A stretch of 64,000 nucleotides of DNA from an uncultured Christensenellaceae bacterium (GTDB lineage: Bacteria > Bacillota > Clostridia > Christensenellales > UBA3700). The position numbers and the translations under genes were made by a program. Shown here piece by piece: positions 8,293 to 16,447 of this stretch. The stretch lies in assembly GCA_944380285.1 (NCBI GenBank), contig CALWGZ010000011.1, forward strand, positions 1 through 64,000, in the 5' to 3' direction. How positions within the stretch are numbered: the stretch's first letter is position 1; every line of letters begins with the position of its first letter. The notes below the pieces were generated by a model. That model worked only from the letters and a program-made list of their open reading frames with translations. It ran no database searches and had not been told where the DNA came from.

Positions 8293-8805
8293 ATGGCAAA
8301 GTATAAGAGATGCCCCCGCTGCGAACTCAACTGGATCCCCGAAGAAGAGGAATATTGCGACGTCTGCAAGGCGGAGTTGAAGATAGGCGGCGCCAGCCTC
8401 CTCGAAGACGAAGAGGAAGAACTGTGTCCCGTATGCCACGTCAACTATCTCGAACCGGGCGAAAAGATATGCTCCTATTGCGCGCAGAAAAACCCGGACA
8501 AAGCCGATGACGACGAGCACGTCTACAACATCGACGACACCGATCGCTCGGAAGAAGACCTCGAAAAGGTCTCGTTCGACGAGCTTGCCGAAGAGGAAAG
8601 CTGGGCAGACTATGACGAGCCGTTCGACGACAACGAGAACTTCGACGACGCCGACTATGCCGACGACGAAGAAGATGACGAAGATGAAGAGGAAGAACAG
8701 TTCAACGACGACATAGAGGACGACTTCGACTATGACATCGACAGCGTCGAGGACATCGACGAGGACGAAGAAGAGGACGAAGACCCCGGCAACGACGAAG
8801 ATTGA
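8293..8805 (+). CDS. Double zinc-ribbon protein with long acidic tail
   Basis: The N-terminal third of this 170-residue protein holds two probable zinc ribbons. CPRC pairs with CDVC at residues 7-26, and CPVC pairs with CSYC at about 46-67. The remaining hundred residues are almost all Asp and Glu, with runs of four or more acids. Such tails are seen in RNA polymerase-associated and histone-like binding proteins, but no family is recognised. It has its own promoter, a GAGG ribosome site and a terminator, and is divergent from the WG-repeat gene. Confidence 0.75.
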   Translation: MAKYKRCPRCELNWIPEEEEYCDVCKAELKIGGASLLEDEEEELCPVCHVNYLEPGEKICSYCAQKNPDKADDDEHVYNIDDTDRSEEDLEKVSFDELAEEESWADYDEPFDDNENFDDADYADDEEDDEDEEEEQFNDDIEDDFDYDIDSVEDIDEDEEEDEDPGNDED

Positions 8806-8810
8806 CATCT

Positions 8811-8838
8811 CGCCCTGCGTTTAGCGGGGCGATTTTTT
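8811..8838 (+). terminator. Terminator after the zinc-ribbon gene
   Basis: CGCCCTGC-GTTTA-GCGGGGCG followed by ATTTTTTC. It ends only eight bases before the next start codon. Confidence 0.85.
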
Positions 8839-8845
8839 CAAATGT

Positions 8846-9496
8846 ATGACGATAGCCGTTTGCATAAATAACGAAAACATCGCCGACATGATCAAAGGTC
8901 TGATGAGCGCCACCCTTCCCGACGCGCAGTTCGAGAAATATGACGCCCAAACTTTGCCATACTTTTCCGGCACGATCTCGATGGTGCTGTGCGACGCGGA
9001 GTCGCTGTTGCACATATGGCAAAACGACAAACTCCGCGCCCACTATCTGCCGAGCAATCCGATCGCGATGATCGTCAACATCAACGGCAAACCCGAAATA
9101 TTTTACAAATCGTACACAAGCCAAGGCTTGAGAACGCTTGGCATGAAGCGCATCGGCGCCGAACCGTCGCCGATGATACCGCTGTTCCACTCTCTCGCCG
9201 AGATTACCGAAGACGGCAAGTCGGACGACTATTTTCTCTATACGGGCGGAAGTTCCGGCGGCGGTCAATTCGCGGTCCGCTACGGCGACGACACCTTGAT
9301 CGCGCAATATGCCGACAATGTCAAAAGCGGTTCGCGCACCATCATTTCAGTCGCCGGAGAGCGCCGCATAGGCAGACTTCGTCTGCACAAAGACGGCGTG
9401 TCGATCGAAGGAAAATTCTACTCCTATCAAGAGTGTGAGACATTGCCGCTCTACATAATCGCACGCATCCAAAAGGTGCTCAAAGGGCGCAATTGA
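8846..9496 (+). CDS. Hypothetical protein, no recognised family
   Basis: This 216-residue soluble protein has no signal peptide or membrane segment and mixed alpha/beta character. A notable feature is a Gly/Ser-rich turn, TGGSSGGGQF, near residue 138. The start at 8846 has no Shine-Dalgarno and sits just behind a terminator, so its expression must come from read-through or a promoter inside the preceding gene. Codon usage matches the GC-rich host, which supports it being real. I cannot place it in a family. Confidence 0.6.
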   Translation: MTIAVCINNENIADMIKGLMSATLPDAQFEKYDAQTLPYFSGTISMVLCDAESLLHIWQNDKLRAHYLPSNPIAMIVNINGKPEIFYKSYTSQGLRTLGMKRIGAEPSPMIPLFHSLAEITEDGKSDDYFLYTGGSSGGGQFAVRYGDDTLIAQYADNVKSGSRTIISVAGERRIGRLRLHKDGVSIEGKFYSYQECETLPLYIIARIQKVLKGRN

Positions 9497-9516
9497 ACTT
9501 AAAAGCGTAAAATTGT

Positions 9517-9545
9517 TGCCCTCTCTTTGCAAGTTTTGATATAAT
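9517..9545 (+). promoter_or_regulatory. Promoter of the TIR-methyltransferase gene
   Basis: TTGCCC (9517-9522), 17 bases, TATAAT (9540-9545), then a short leader with GAGGGA before the ATG at 9573. Confidence 0.7.
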
Positions 9546-9572
9546 TATAACATTAAACGATGAGGGAACATT

Positions 9573-10868
9573 ATGCCTTTGACCGATCATGAATACGACT
9601 TCTTTATAAGTTATTCCAATGCAGATACCGACCTGGTCTCTTCCATTGTCGAGAGTTTGGAAAATGATTACAAAGCAAAATGCTGGTTTCAAGAAAAAGA
9701 TTCCAAAGCCGAATTCATTGATGAAATCATGTCAGGGATCGAAAACTCGAAAGTGTTTATTCTGTTCATAAGCGAACACTCTGCAAACTCCTATTTTGTT
9801 TTGAACGAGATCAATCATGCAACCGAATGGCGCTGCCAAAATGAAGACTATAAAATCATACCGATCATAATCGACAAAACAAAGCAAGATGTTGCCGATG
9901 CGGCATACAAAAGAGTACGCTTCTATTTGGGTAGATTGAACATACTGAATGCTAATACTTTTGACTCCATAGACTCTTTGATATTGAAAATATTCGAGCA
10001 AGCGGAAATCGACTTGCCTGATAGATCTTTGCATAAAAGTCTATATCATTCGAGCGAAAGTGAAAACGCACGGCTTTGCGCTCAAAACGAAATACTCCGC
10101 AACTTTTCATCGGAATTTTTTACTAAATACACTACGCCCGATTCCTACATCCTTGATATCGGATGCGCCTCGGGGGAAAATATTATCCTAAGATTGGAAG
10201 GCATAGCTTATACCGCTCTGCTTGGATTGGATATTGACGAAAAACAGGTAGAATGCGCAACCAATCGTTTTGGCGACAATAAAAACACTTTTCTCAAATG
10301 CGACGTCATGTCCCCCGAGCTGGATGATATTTTGGAAGACTACATGGAGCGAAACGATATTATCGGTTTTGATGTGATCCACATTTCCGCGGTTCTGTTG
10401 CACTTGGACGATCCGCTCGACTTATTGCGACGTCTCCGCAGATATTTGAAAAAAACCGGAGTCTTGTTCATACAAGATGAGGACGACGGAGCCAATATCG
10501 TATATCCAAATTCCAAATTTTTCAATCGTGCATTTGAAATATGGGCAGATTCCGAAGAAAGCGGCGACAGATTCTGCGGAAGGAAAATACCCTCCTATTT
10601 GTCGGCTGCCGGATATAAATATTGTAATTTGGCAAAGTGCGGAGTTTCAAACACTGCGCTCTCAAAAGATCAGCATTCGGCATTGTGGGACATTTATTTC
10701 AATTATCATCTTTGGCTTGCCGTTGAAGAAAATATGTTTCGCAATCCAAACAAAACCGCTAAGCTGTTGAACGATTATATCGCCGAATACGACACTTACA
10801 AAAAAGCCTACGATAACGGCGAGATATTTATTCAATTGGGATTCATGTTTTTCCTGGCAAGAAAATAA
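9573..10868 (+). CDS. TIR domain fused to class I SAM methyltransferase
   Basis: Residues 6-140 of this 431-residue protein are a TIR domain. The first strand is YDFFISYSNAD, followed by ENSKVFILFIS and then YFVLNEI, whose E79 occupies the NADase catalytic glutamate position (aromatic-x-x-x-Glu). Residues 180-330 form a Rossmann methyltransferase: motif I ILDIGCASG (193-201), acidic LGLDID (D220), and a FDVIHIS/LLHLDDP post-motif region like small-molecule methyltransferases. Base composition is visibly more AT-rich than both neighbours, which suggests acquisition. TIR domains of this kind cleave NAD or make cyclic ADP-ribose signals in phage defence. What the methyltransferase acts on is unknown. 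No partner gene is adjacent. Confidence 0.85.
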   Translation: MPLTDHEYDFFISYSNADTDLVSSIVESLENDYKAKCWFQEKDSKAEFIDEIMSGIENSKVFILFISEHSANSYFVLNEINHATEWRCQNEDYKIIPIIIDKTKQDVADAAYKRVRFYLGRLNILNANTFDSIDSLILKIFEQAEIDLPDRSLHKSLYHSSESENARLCAQNEILRNFSSEFFTKYTTPDSYILDIGCASGENIILRLEGIAYTALLGLDIDEKQVECATNRFGDNKNTFLKCDVMSPELDDILEDYMERNDIIGFDVIHISAVLLHLDDPLDLLRRLRRYLKKTGVLFIQDEDDGANIVYPNSKFFNRAFEIWADSEESGDRFCGRKIPSYLSAAGYKYCNLAKCGVSNTALSKDQHSALWDIYFNYHLWLAVEENMFRNPNKTAKLLNDYIAEYDTYKKAYDNGEIFIQLGFMFFLARK

Positions 10869-11102
10869 TGCCATTACAATACAATTTTCCTGCCCGTGTC
10901 TGTTATCGATGTCAATGTGCGCGGAGTTTGCTTCTGTTCATCGCCTGTGAGCACGCATTCCCCATTGCCGACGAGTCGCTTCGATCGTCTGCCCGCCGTA
11001 TAGAACGCGGCGTCTCTCCCCCGTCGTCCAAGCAAATTTTAGCATCGTGCGGCGGCGATGTCAAATGCTTATTTTTTATGTCCCATCATACTTCGCGGGC
11101 AT

Positions 11103-11127
11103 AAAAAACGCGCCCGAAGGCGCGTCC
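11103..11127 (-). terminator. gpmI terminator
   Basis: On the minus strand ACGCGCC-TTCG-GGCGCGT is followed by a T run. The 240 bases between this hairpin and the upstream TIR gene show no convincing gene; a 78-codon plus-strand ORF there lacks family features. Confidence 0.85.
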
Positions 11128-11143
11128 TTTGTCGTTGGTTTTG

Positions 11144-12679
11144 TCACTTCACGAGCAGCGAATGCCCGGTCATCTCGGACGGGATCGCGAGCCCCATCGC
11201 GTCGAGCATGGTCGGGGCGATGTCGCACAGCCTACCGCCGTCCGCAAGCGCCTTTACGCCGTCTACGCCGATCGCGATGAACGGCACGGGGTTGGTCGTG
11301 TGCGCGGTGAACGGAGTGCCGTCCGCGTCGAACATGTGATCGCAGTTTCCGTGATCGGCGGTGACGAATGCCTGTCCGCCTACGGACAAGATCGCGTCGA
11401 CGACCTTTTGAACGCACTCGTCGGTGACCTCGACCGCCTTTTTCGCCGCTTCCATGACGCCGGTGTGACCGACCATGTCACAATTTGCGAAGTTGAGGAT
11501 CATCACGCCGTACTTGCCGCTCTTTATCTCCTCAACAGCCCTGTCGGCGACCTCGTACGCGCTCATCTCGGGCTTCATATCGAATGTCGCGATCTTGGGC
11601 GACGGGATGAGGATGCGCTCTTCGCCCTCGTTCGGCGCCTCGACGCCGCCGTTGAAGAAGAAGGTGACGTGCGCGTACTTTTGCGTCTCCGCGATGCGGA
11701 ATTGCTTTATGCCCTGCTTGGCAAGATACTCGCCGAGAGTATTGGTGTAGCTCTCGGGGCGGAACGCGACGTCGAGCGCGTCGTTGAAGGTCACGTCATA
11801 TTGAGTGAACGACACGAAGTGCGGCGCGAGGAACCCTTTCGCCCTCGGGAAGGACGCGAAGTCGGGATAGATGAACGAACGGGTGATCTGACGCGCGCGG
11901 TCGGGACGGAAGTTGAAGAAGACGACGCTGTCGCCCTCGTCGACCGTCGCGACGGGCTTGCCGCCGTCCGTGAGCACGGTCGGGATCACAAACTCGTCGG
12001 TCACGCCCTTGTCATAGCTGTTTTGCATCGCCTCGATAGGGTCGCTCTCCTCTATGCCTTTGCCGTCGACGAGCGCTTCGTATGCCTTTTGGACCCTGTC
12101 CCAAATGTTGTCGCGGTCCATCGCGTAGAATCTGCCCGAGATCGTCGCGATCTTGCCGAAGCCGAGTTTGTCCAAATGCGCTTGAAGCTGTTCGATGTAG
12201 CCCTTGCCGCTCTCGGGAGGGGTGTCCCTGCCGTCCATAAAGCAGTGGATGTAGACGTTGTCCAGCCCGCGGCGCTTCGCCATCTCGACCAGCGCGAACA
12301 GGTGGGTGATGTGGCTGTGCACGCCGCCGTCGGAGACAAGCCCCATCACATGCAGCTTTTTGCCGTCCCTCTTGGCGTCGTCCATCGCCTTGACGAGCGC
12401 GGGATTGGTGAAAAAGTCGCCGTCCTCGATCGCCTTGGTAATGCGGGTGAGTTCTTGATAGATGACCCTGCCGGCACCGATATTGAGGTGACCGACCTCG
12501 CTGTTGCCCATCTGTCCTTCGGGAAGACCGACCGCAAGCCCGCTCGCCTTGAGCCGAGTGGAGGGATATTTGTCCTGCATCGCGATCACTCGCGGAGAAG
12601 TCTCGGGCGAGATCGCGTCGTCGGGACCGTACGGAGCGATGCCGTAGCCGTCCATGATGATAAGTCCTGTAAATTTCAT
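11144..12679 (-). CDS. gpmI: 2,3-bisphosphoglycerate-independent phosphoglycerate mutase
   Basis: GpmI converts 3-phosphoglycerate to 2-phosphoglycerate through a phosphoserine intermediate and needs Mn. The 511-residue length is typical. MDGYG near residue 10 and the nucleophilic S60 in QMGNSEVGHLNIGAG are present. The C-terminal metal site (TADHGNCDHM) is also intact. GAGG precedes the ATG. It is transcribed alone from the promoter at 12735-12763, away from the XRE gene, and belongs functionally with tpiA and pgk a few kilobases on. Confidence 0.96.
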   Translation of the reverse strand: MKFTGLIIMDGYGIAPYGPDDAISPETSPRVIAMQDKYPSTRLKASGLAVGLPEGQMGNSEVGHLNIGAGRVIYQELTRITKAIEDGDFFTNPALVKAMDDAKRDGKKLHVMGLVSDGGVHSHITHLFALVEMAKRRGLDNVYIHCFMDGRDTPPESGKGYIEQLQAHLDKLGFGKIATISGRFYAMDRDNIWDRVQKAYEALVDGKGIEESDPIEAMQNSYDKGVTDEFVIPTVLTDGGKPVATVDEGDSVVFFNFRPDRARQITRSFIYPDFASFPRAKGFLAPHFVSFTQYDVTFNDALDVAFRPESYTNTLGEYLAKQGIKQFRIAETQKYAHVTFFFNGGVEAPNEGEERILIPSPKIATFDMKPEMSAYEVADRAVEEIKSGKYGVMILNFANCDMVGHTGVMEAAKKAVEVTDECVQKVVDAILSVGGQAFVTADHGNCDHMFDADGTPFTAHTTNPVPFIAIGVDGVKALADGGRLCDIAPTMLDAMGLAIPSEMTGHSLLVK

Positions 12680-12734
12680 AAAAACCTCTTTGGCTTTCGC
12701 CTCAAAATTTTGCCTTTGCGGCTTTTTCGGCTAT

Positions 12735-12763
12735 ATTTTAGCACAACGCGAAAATATAGTCAA
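12735..12763 (-). promoter_or_regulatory. gpmI promoter
   Basis: TTGACT (12758-12763), 17-base spacer, TAAAAT (12735-12740) on the minus strand. Confidence 0.7.
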
Positions 12764-12898
12764 TCGCATTGCCCGGCACAAAATAGCGGGCGTAAAACGA
12801 AAATTTAGGTGCCAAACGCGGATTAACGGTCAATTGTCCGCATTTTGCCCTGTTTTTTGGTATTGCCTAAAATGCGTGCGCAACTACAAAAAGTGCAA

Positions 12899-12960
12899 TA
12901 TAATTGATATAATAATATCGTTAGACAGACGGAGATCTCCTTCCGGCTGTCATGGAGATC
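12899..12960 (+). promoter_or_regulatory. XRE gene leader: -10 boxes and hairpin next to the ribosome site
   Basis: Two overlapping candidate -10 boxes (TATAAT at 12899 and 12908) lack a good -35. They are followed by an imperfect hairpin, GACAGACGG (12924-12932) with CCGGCTGTC (12943-12951). Its loop carries ATCTCC, the exact complement of the GGAGAT ribosome site at 12954-12959. The leader could therefore fold in two ways. Confidence 0.45.
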
Positions 12961-12964
12961 AGGT

Positions 12965-13177
12965 ATGACACTGCAGGAGCAAATTTCGGAAAACATCAAG
13001 GCTGAGATCCTCGCCTCCGACAAGACAAAGAGTCAGATCGCCGCGGAGATCGGCGTGTCCAAACCCACTTTGTCGCAATATCTGTCGGGAAGGATCCAAC
13101 CGTCGCTGCTCACCTTTGCAAAACTTTGCAAGGCGATCGGCGCGTCTGCGGACGAGATCCTCGGCTTGACCAAATAA
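12965..13177 (+). CDS. Small XRE-family helix-turn-helix regulator
   Basis: This 70-residue protein is essentially one Cro/CI-type helix-turn-helix (KSQIAAEIGVSKPTLSQYLSG, shortened here to its core, then PSLLTFAKLCKAIG and ADEILGL). It has no sensor or dimer domain, so it probably acts as a small dimeric repressor. It lies between gpmI and tpiA and converges on tpiA across a shared terminator. Whether it controls the glycolytic genes is unknown. Confidence 0.85.
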   Translation: MTLQEQISENIKAEILASDKTKSQIAAEIGVSKPTLSQYLSGRIQPSLLTFAKLCKAIGASADEILGLTK

Positions 13178-13208
13178 GCCGTCGCCCGCTTATCCGTTTT
13201 TCGGCAAC

Positions 13209-13245
13209 AAAAAAATTGCCGCGGTCACTCCGCGGCAATTTTTTG
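13209..13245. terminator. Bidirectional terminator between XRE gene and tpiA
   Basis: AAAAATTGCCGCGG-TCACT-CCGCGGCAATTTTT is a perfect stem with a T run on either strand, suited to the two converging genes. Confidence 0.92.
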
Positions 13246-13253
13246 CCATTTTT

Positions 13254-14009
13254 TCAGCCGTTGTATTTGACGACCTGCGAGAAGTCGACCGCTTTGAGCG
13301 ACGCTCCTCCGATCAGTCCGCCGTCGATCTGAGGCATTGCCATCAGCTCTTTGGCGTTCTTGGGATTCATCGAGCCGCCGTATTGGATGCGAACTCTCTC
13401 CTCGGCGTTCTTCTCGCCGTAGAGCTCGCCCATAGTGCGGCGAATGATCGCGATCGTGTCGTTCGCGTCCTGAGCGGTAGCGGTCTTGCCGGTGCCGATC
13501 GCCCAAACGGGCTCGTACGCGATGACGATGTTGTCAAGGTCTGCGGCGTCGACGCCGTCGAACGCGCCCTTGGTCTGTCTGACGAGCACTTCTTCGACCT
13601 TGCCGCCCTCTCTCTCCTCAAGGGTCTCTCCGACGCAGATGATGGGTTTGAGTCCCTTTGCAAGCGCGGTCTTGACGCGCTTGTTGACGGTCTCGTCCGT
13701 CTCGCCGAAGTATTGACGGCGCTCGCTGTGTCCGATGATGACGTACTCGACGCCCTGTTCGAGCAGCATATCGGCGCTGATCTCGCCGGTGAAAGCTCCC
13801 TTTTCAGCCCAATGCACGTTCTCCGCGCCCAGCTTGATGTTGGTGCCCTTGATCGCGTCGCCCGCAGCCCAAATGCTGGTGTACGGCACGCAGATGACGA
13901 CCTCCGCCTCGGCGTCCGCGACGAGCGGGATGAGATCGTTGAGCAGCGCATAGGTCTGCGCCTTGGTGTTGTTCATCTTCCAGTTGCCTGCAATGATGGG
14001 TCTTCTCAT
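13254..14009 (-). CDS. tpiA: Triosephosphate isomerase
   Basis: TpiA interconverts dihydroxyacetone phosphate and glyceraldehyde 3-phosphate. The 251-residue protein has K11 in GNWKMN, H94 in IIGHSERR, E166 in AYEPVWAIGTG and the C-terminal GGASL phosphate loop, so it should be fully active. It starts 17 bases after pgk, behind GAGAGG, and forms a pgk-tpiA operon. Confidence 0.97.
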   Translation of the reverse strand: MRRPIIAGNWKMNNTKAQTYALLNDLIPLVADAEAEVVICVPYTSIWAAGDAIKGTNIKLGAENVHWAEKGAFTGEISADMLLEQGVEYVIIGHSERRQYFGETDETVNKRVKTALAKGLKPIICVGETLEEREGGKVEEVLVRQTKGAFDGVDAADLDNIVIAYEPVWAIGTGKTATAQDANDTIAIIRRTMGELYGEKNAEERVRIQYGGSMNPKNAKELMAMPQIDGGLIGGASLKAVDFSQVVKYNG

Positions 14010-14025
14010 GATATACCTCTCAAAA

Positions 14026-15345
14026 TTACTTCTTGTCGTTGAGGCACGCGATGCCCGGGAGCACCTTGCCTTCGAACAGCTCCAACGACGCGCCGCCGCC
14101 CGTGGAGATGTGGGTCATCTTGTCCGCAAAGCCGAGCTGCTTGACCGCAGCCGCGCTGTCGCCGCCGCCGATGATGGTCGTCGCGTCCTTTGCGTCCGCC
14201 ATCGCCTGAGCGACAGCGATCGTGCCCTTCGCGAGCGTCGGGTTCTCGAACACGCCCATAGGACCGTTCCAGATGACCGTCTTCGCGCCCTTGATGACGT
14301 CGGCGAACAGCTTCTTGGTCTTGTCGCCGATGTCGAGCCCCATCTTGTCTGCGGGGATCGCGTTCACGTCGACCGTCTCGACCGCGATCTCGGCGTCGAT
14401 GGGATCGGGGAACGCCGCCGCGACGACGGTGTCGACCGGCAGATAGATGGTCTTGCCGAGCTCTTTCGCCTTGGCGAGCATGTCCTTGCAATAGTCCATC
14501 TTCTCGTTGTCGACCAGCGACTTGCCGACCTCGTAGCCCTGCGCCGCGAGGAAGGTGTACGCCATGCCGCCGCCGATGATGAGGCTGTCGCACTTGTTGA
14601 GCAGGTTGTCGATGACCTTGAGCTTGTCCGCGACCTTCGCGCCGCCGAGCACCGCGACGAACGGTCTCTCGGGCGCCTCGAGCGCGTGAGCCATGACTTT
14701 GAGCTCCTTCTCGATCAGGAAGCCGCAGACCGCGGTCTTGACAAAGCCGTATTCGACGATCGCCGCGGTCGACGCGTGCGAACGGTGCGCGGTGCCGAAC
14801 GCGTCGTTGACATAGATGTCGCAATAGGAAGCGAGCTGACGGCAGAACTCTTCGCCTCTGCCCTCCTCCTCTGCGTAGAAGCGCAGATTCTCGAGCAGCA
14901 CGCACTCACCGTTCTTACATGCGGCGACCTTCGCCTTGGCGTCCTCGCCGACGACGTCCTTTGCGAACGTCACCTTGCCGCCGAGCAGCTCGTTGAGCCT
15001 GTCGGCAACCGGTTTGAGCGTGAGTTTGACGGGGTCGTTTTTGAGCGCCTTGGCGATGTACGCCTCGGTCGCGGCTGCTCTCTCGTTCTCGGGAAGAGCC
15101 TCGACCGCCTTCTTTTCCTTCTTGGTCAGACCGACCTTTGCGCTGAGAATGCTGTGCGGCTTGCCCATATGCGAGCAAAGGATGACCTTTGCGCCGTGCT
15201 GCATCAAATATTCGATCGTCGGCAACGCGCCGATGATGCGGGTATCGTCGGTGATCACGCCGTCCTTCATCGGGACGTTGAAGTCCACTCTGACGAGGCA
15301 GCGCTTGCCGTTGACGTCTACGTCTCTGATTGTCATCTTGTCCAT
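14026..15345 (-). CDS. pgk: Phosphoglycerate kinase with an insertion
   Basis: Pgk makes ATP from 1,3-bisphosphoglycerate. The family signature [12 protein letters not shown], the SHMGKP substrate loop, LLENLRF and the nucleotide loop GGGDSAAA are all present. The protein is 439 residues against the usual 390-400. About 35 extra residues, mostly charged and helical (around [14 protein letters not shown]), sit between SHMGKP and LTLKPVA in the N-terminal domain. AAGGAG lies six bases before the ATG, just after a GGACGG/CCGTCC hairpin in the leader. Confidence 0.96.
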   Translation of the reverse strand: MDKMTIRDVDVNGKRCLVRVDFNVPMKDGVITDDTRIIGALPTIEYLMQHGAKVILCSHMGKPHSILSAKVGLTKKEKKAVEALPENERAAATEAYIAKALKNDPVKLTLKPVADRLNELLGGKVTFAKDVVGEDAKAKVAACKNGECVLLENLRFYAEEEGRGEEFCRQLASYCDIYVNDAFGTAHRSHASTAAIVEYGFVKTAVCGFLIEKELKVMAHALEAPERPFVAVLGGAKVADKLKVIDNLLNKCDSLIIGGGMAYTFLAAQGYEVGKSLVDNEKMDYCKDMLAKAKELGKTIYLPVDTVVAAAFPDPIDAEIAVETVDVNAIPADKMGLDIGDKTKKLFADVIKGAKTVIWNGPMGVFENPTLAKGTIAVAQAMADAKDATTIIGGGDSAAAVKQLGFADKMTHISTGGGASLELFEGKVLPGIACLNDKK

Positions 15346-15398
15346 AGTTATCTCCTTGGACGGCAGCTCCGTCCGTATGATAAAATTTTCACGCTCAT

Positions 15399-15428
15399 AT
15401 TATATCATTGCGCGCAAACTTTTTACAA
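15399..15428 (-). promoter_or_regulatory. pgk-tpiA promoter
   Basis: TTGTAA (15423-15428), 18 bases, TATAAT (15399-15404) on the minus strand, giving a leader of about 50 bases. Confidence 0.6.
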
Positions 15429-15544
15429 GTATATATGCGTAAATGTTTTGTCAAAATGACGTAAAGCGAAGCGGAGAGACCTCCGCCTCTCCGCCGAAAT
15501 CCGCAGACGGACATATCGACGATATATCCGATATTTTTATTTTA

Positions 15545-15562
15545 TTCCCATTTTAGTGGGAA
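15545..15562. promoter_or_regulatory. Operator 1 of XRE gene, palindrome
   Basis: TTCCCA-TTTTAG-TGGGAA, a perfect 6+6 palindrome with a 6-base AT-rich centre. Confidence 0.75.
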
Positions 15563-15573
15563 GTCAACTAAAA

Positions 15574-15591
15574 TTCCCAATTTTATGGGAA
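15574..15591. promoter_or_regulatory. Operator 2 of XRE gene, palindrome
   Basis: TTCCCA-ATTTTA-TGGGAA, with the same arms as operator 1. Their centres are 29 bases apart, and the site ends nine bases before the start codon, so bound repressor would also block translation initiation or a leader start site. Confidence 0.75.
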
Positions 15592-15600
15592 AATAGTTAT

Positions 15601-15807
15601 ATGGACGCAACATTCGGGGAACGATTGAGAGAATTGCGCAAAGAGGCGGGGCTGGGGCAGATCGCCCTCGCCGAAAAGCTGGGCGTGGGCAAGTCGGTGA
15701 TCAGCCTTTGGGAGTTGAACAAATGCGAGCCGACGCTGTCTAATCTCGTCGCGATCGCTCGCTTTTTCGACGTATCGCTCGACTGGCTGGCGGGGCTTGA
15801 AGACTGA
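15601..15807 (+). CDS. XRE-family repressor, probably autoregulated
   Basis: This 68-residue single helix-turn-helix protein has FGERLRELRKEAGLGQ, then LGVGKSVISLWE, then DVSLDWLAGLED. It is the minimal form of clostridial XRE repressors. The start at 15601 is preferred because the longer ORF would run through both operators. Two identical palindromes directly upstream suggest it represses itself. Its other targets are not in view. Confidence 0.88.
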   Translation: MDATFGERLRELRKEAGLGQIALAEKLGVGKSVISLWELNKCEPTLSNLVAIARFFDVSLDWLAGLED

Positions 15808-15847
15808 CAGCCCGTCCGACGGGCGGACACTGCGGCGGTGTTTTTGT

Positions 15848-15875
15848 AAAAAAATCGGGGTCGAAATTCGACCCC
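15848..15875 (-). terminator. Terminator of the nitroreductase/sigH unit
   Basis: Minus-strand GGGGTCGA-AAT-TCGACCCC (loop orientation approximate) is followed by a run of eight T. Confidence 0.85.
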
Positions 15876-15931
15876 TTTGTTTTTCGTACGGACACCGAGC
15901 AGACGTATTCCGAGCCCGCCCCTCGTTTGAG

Positions 15932-16447
15932 TCAGACGCGGTAGACCCAATCGCTCTTGCGCGGCTTTGGCGCGGCGATCTCGCCGTCGGGATAGCCGAG
16001 TGCGACGTGTCCGACGCCGACATATTCGCCCTCTATGCCCAGCTTCGCGAGCAGCTTTTTGCCCCACTCGCTCTCAAGCTCTTCCTTTGCGCGGTGGATC
16101 CAGCACGAACCGACTCCGAGCGACCACGCGGCGTTCATCAGGTTGGAGATCACACATGTGCCGTCATACACGTCGGTCGGGCGCTTTTTGGCGGCGACGA
16201 GCAAGATCACCGGCGCGCCGTAAAAGGGGTCGCCCGACATCCCCGCGATCTCGGCGTTGAGTTCGGACACCTCGGCGCGCACCTCGGGGTCGGTGATCAC
16301 GATGATGATCGGGCTCTGCTGCCCCATGCCGGTGGGCGCGTACATGCCTGCCGTCAAGATCTCGTCCAACACCTTTTCGGGGACGGGATCGCTCTTGAAT
16401 TTGCGAACGCTGCGACGCGTCGTCAACACTTTTATAGTCTCGTTCAT
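15932..16447 (-). CDS. Nitroreductase-family flavoprotein
   Basis: This 171-residue protein opens with the FMN-binding RRSVRKF motif and has AGMYAPTGMGQQ, SLGVGSCWIH and VALGYPDGE, all typical of the short nitroreductase family (NAD(P)H and FMN dependent). Its substrate is unknown. AGGAGG precedes the ATG, and the ATG overlaps the sigH stop codon (ATGA type), so it is the last gene of the thyX-rlmB-sigH chain. Confidence 0.88.
   Translation of the reverse strand: MNETIKVLTTRRSVRKFKSDPVPEKVLDEILTAGMYAPTGMGQQSPIIIVITDPEVRAEVSELNAEIAGMSGDPFYGAPVILLVAAKKRPTDVYDGTCVISNLMNAAWSLGVGSCWIHRAKEELESEWGKKLLAKLGIEGEYVGVGHVALGYPDGEIAAPKPRKSDWVYRV

Noticed and set aside
10868-11104. 78-codon ORF overlapping the end of the TIR-methyltransferase gene
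   Set aside because: No ribosome site, no family resemblance and mixed composition; treated as chance.
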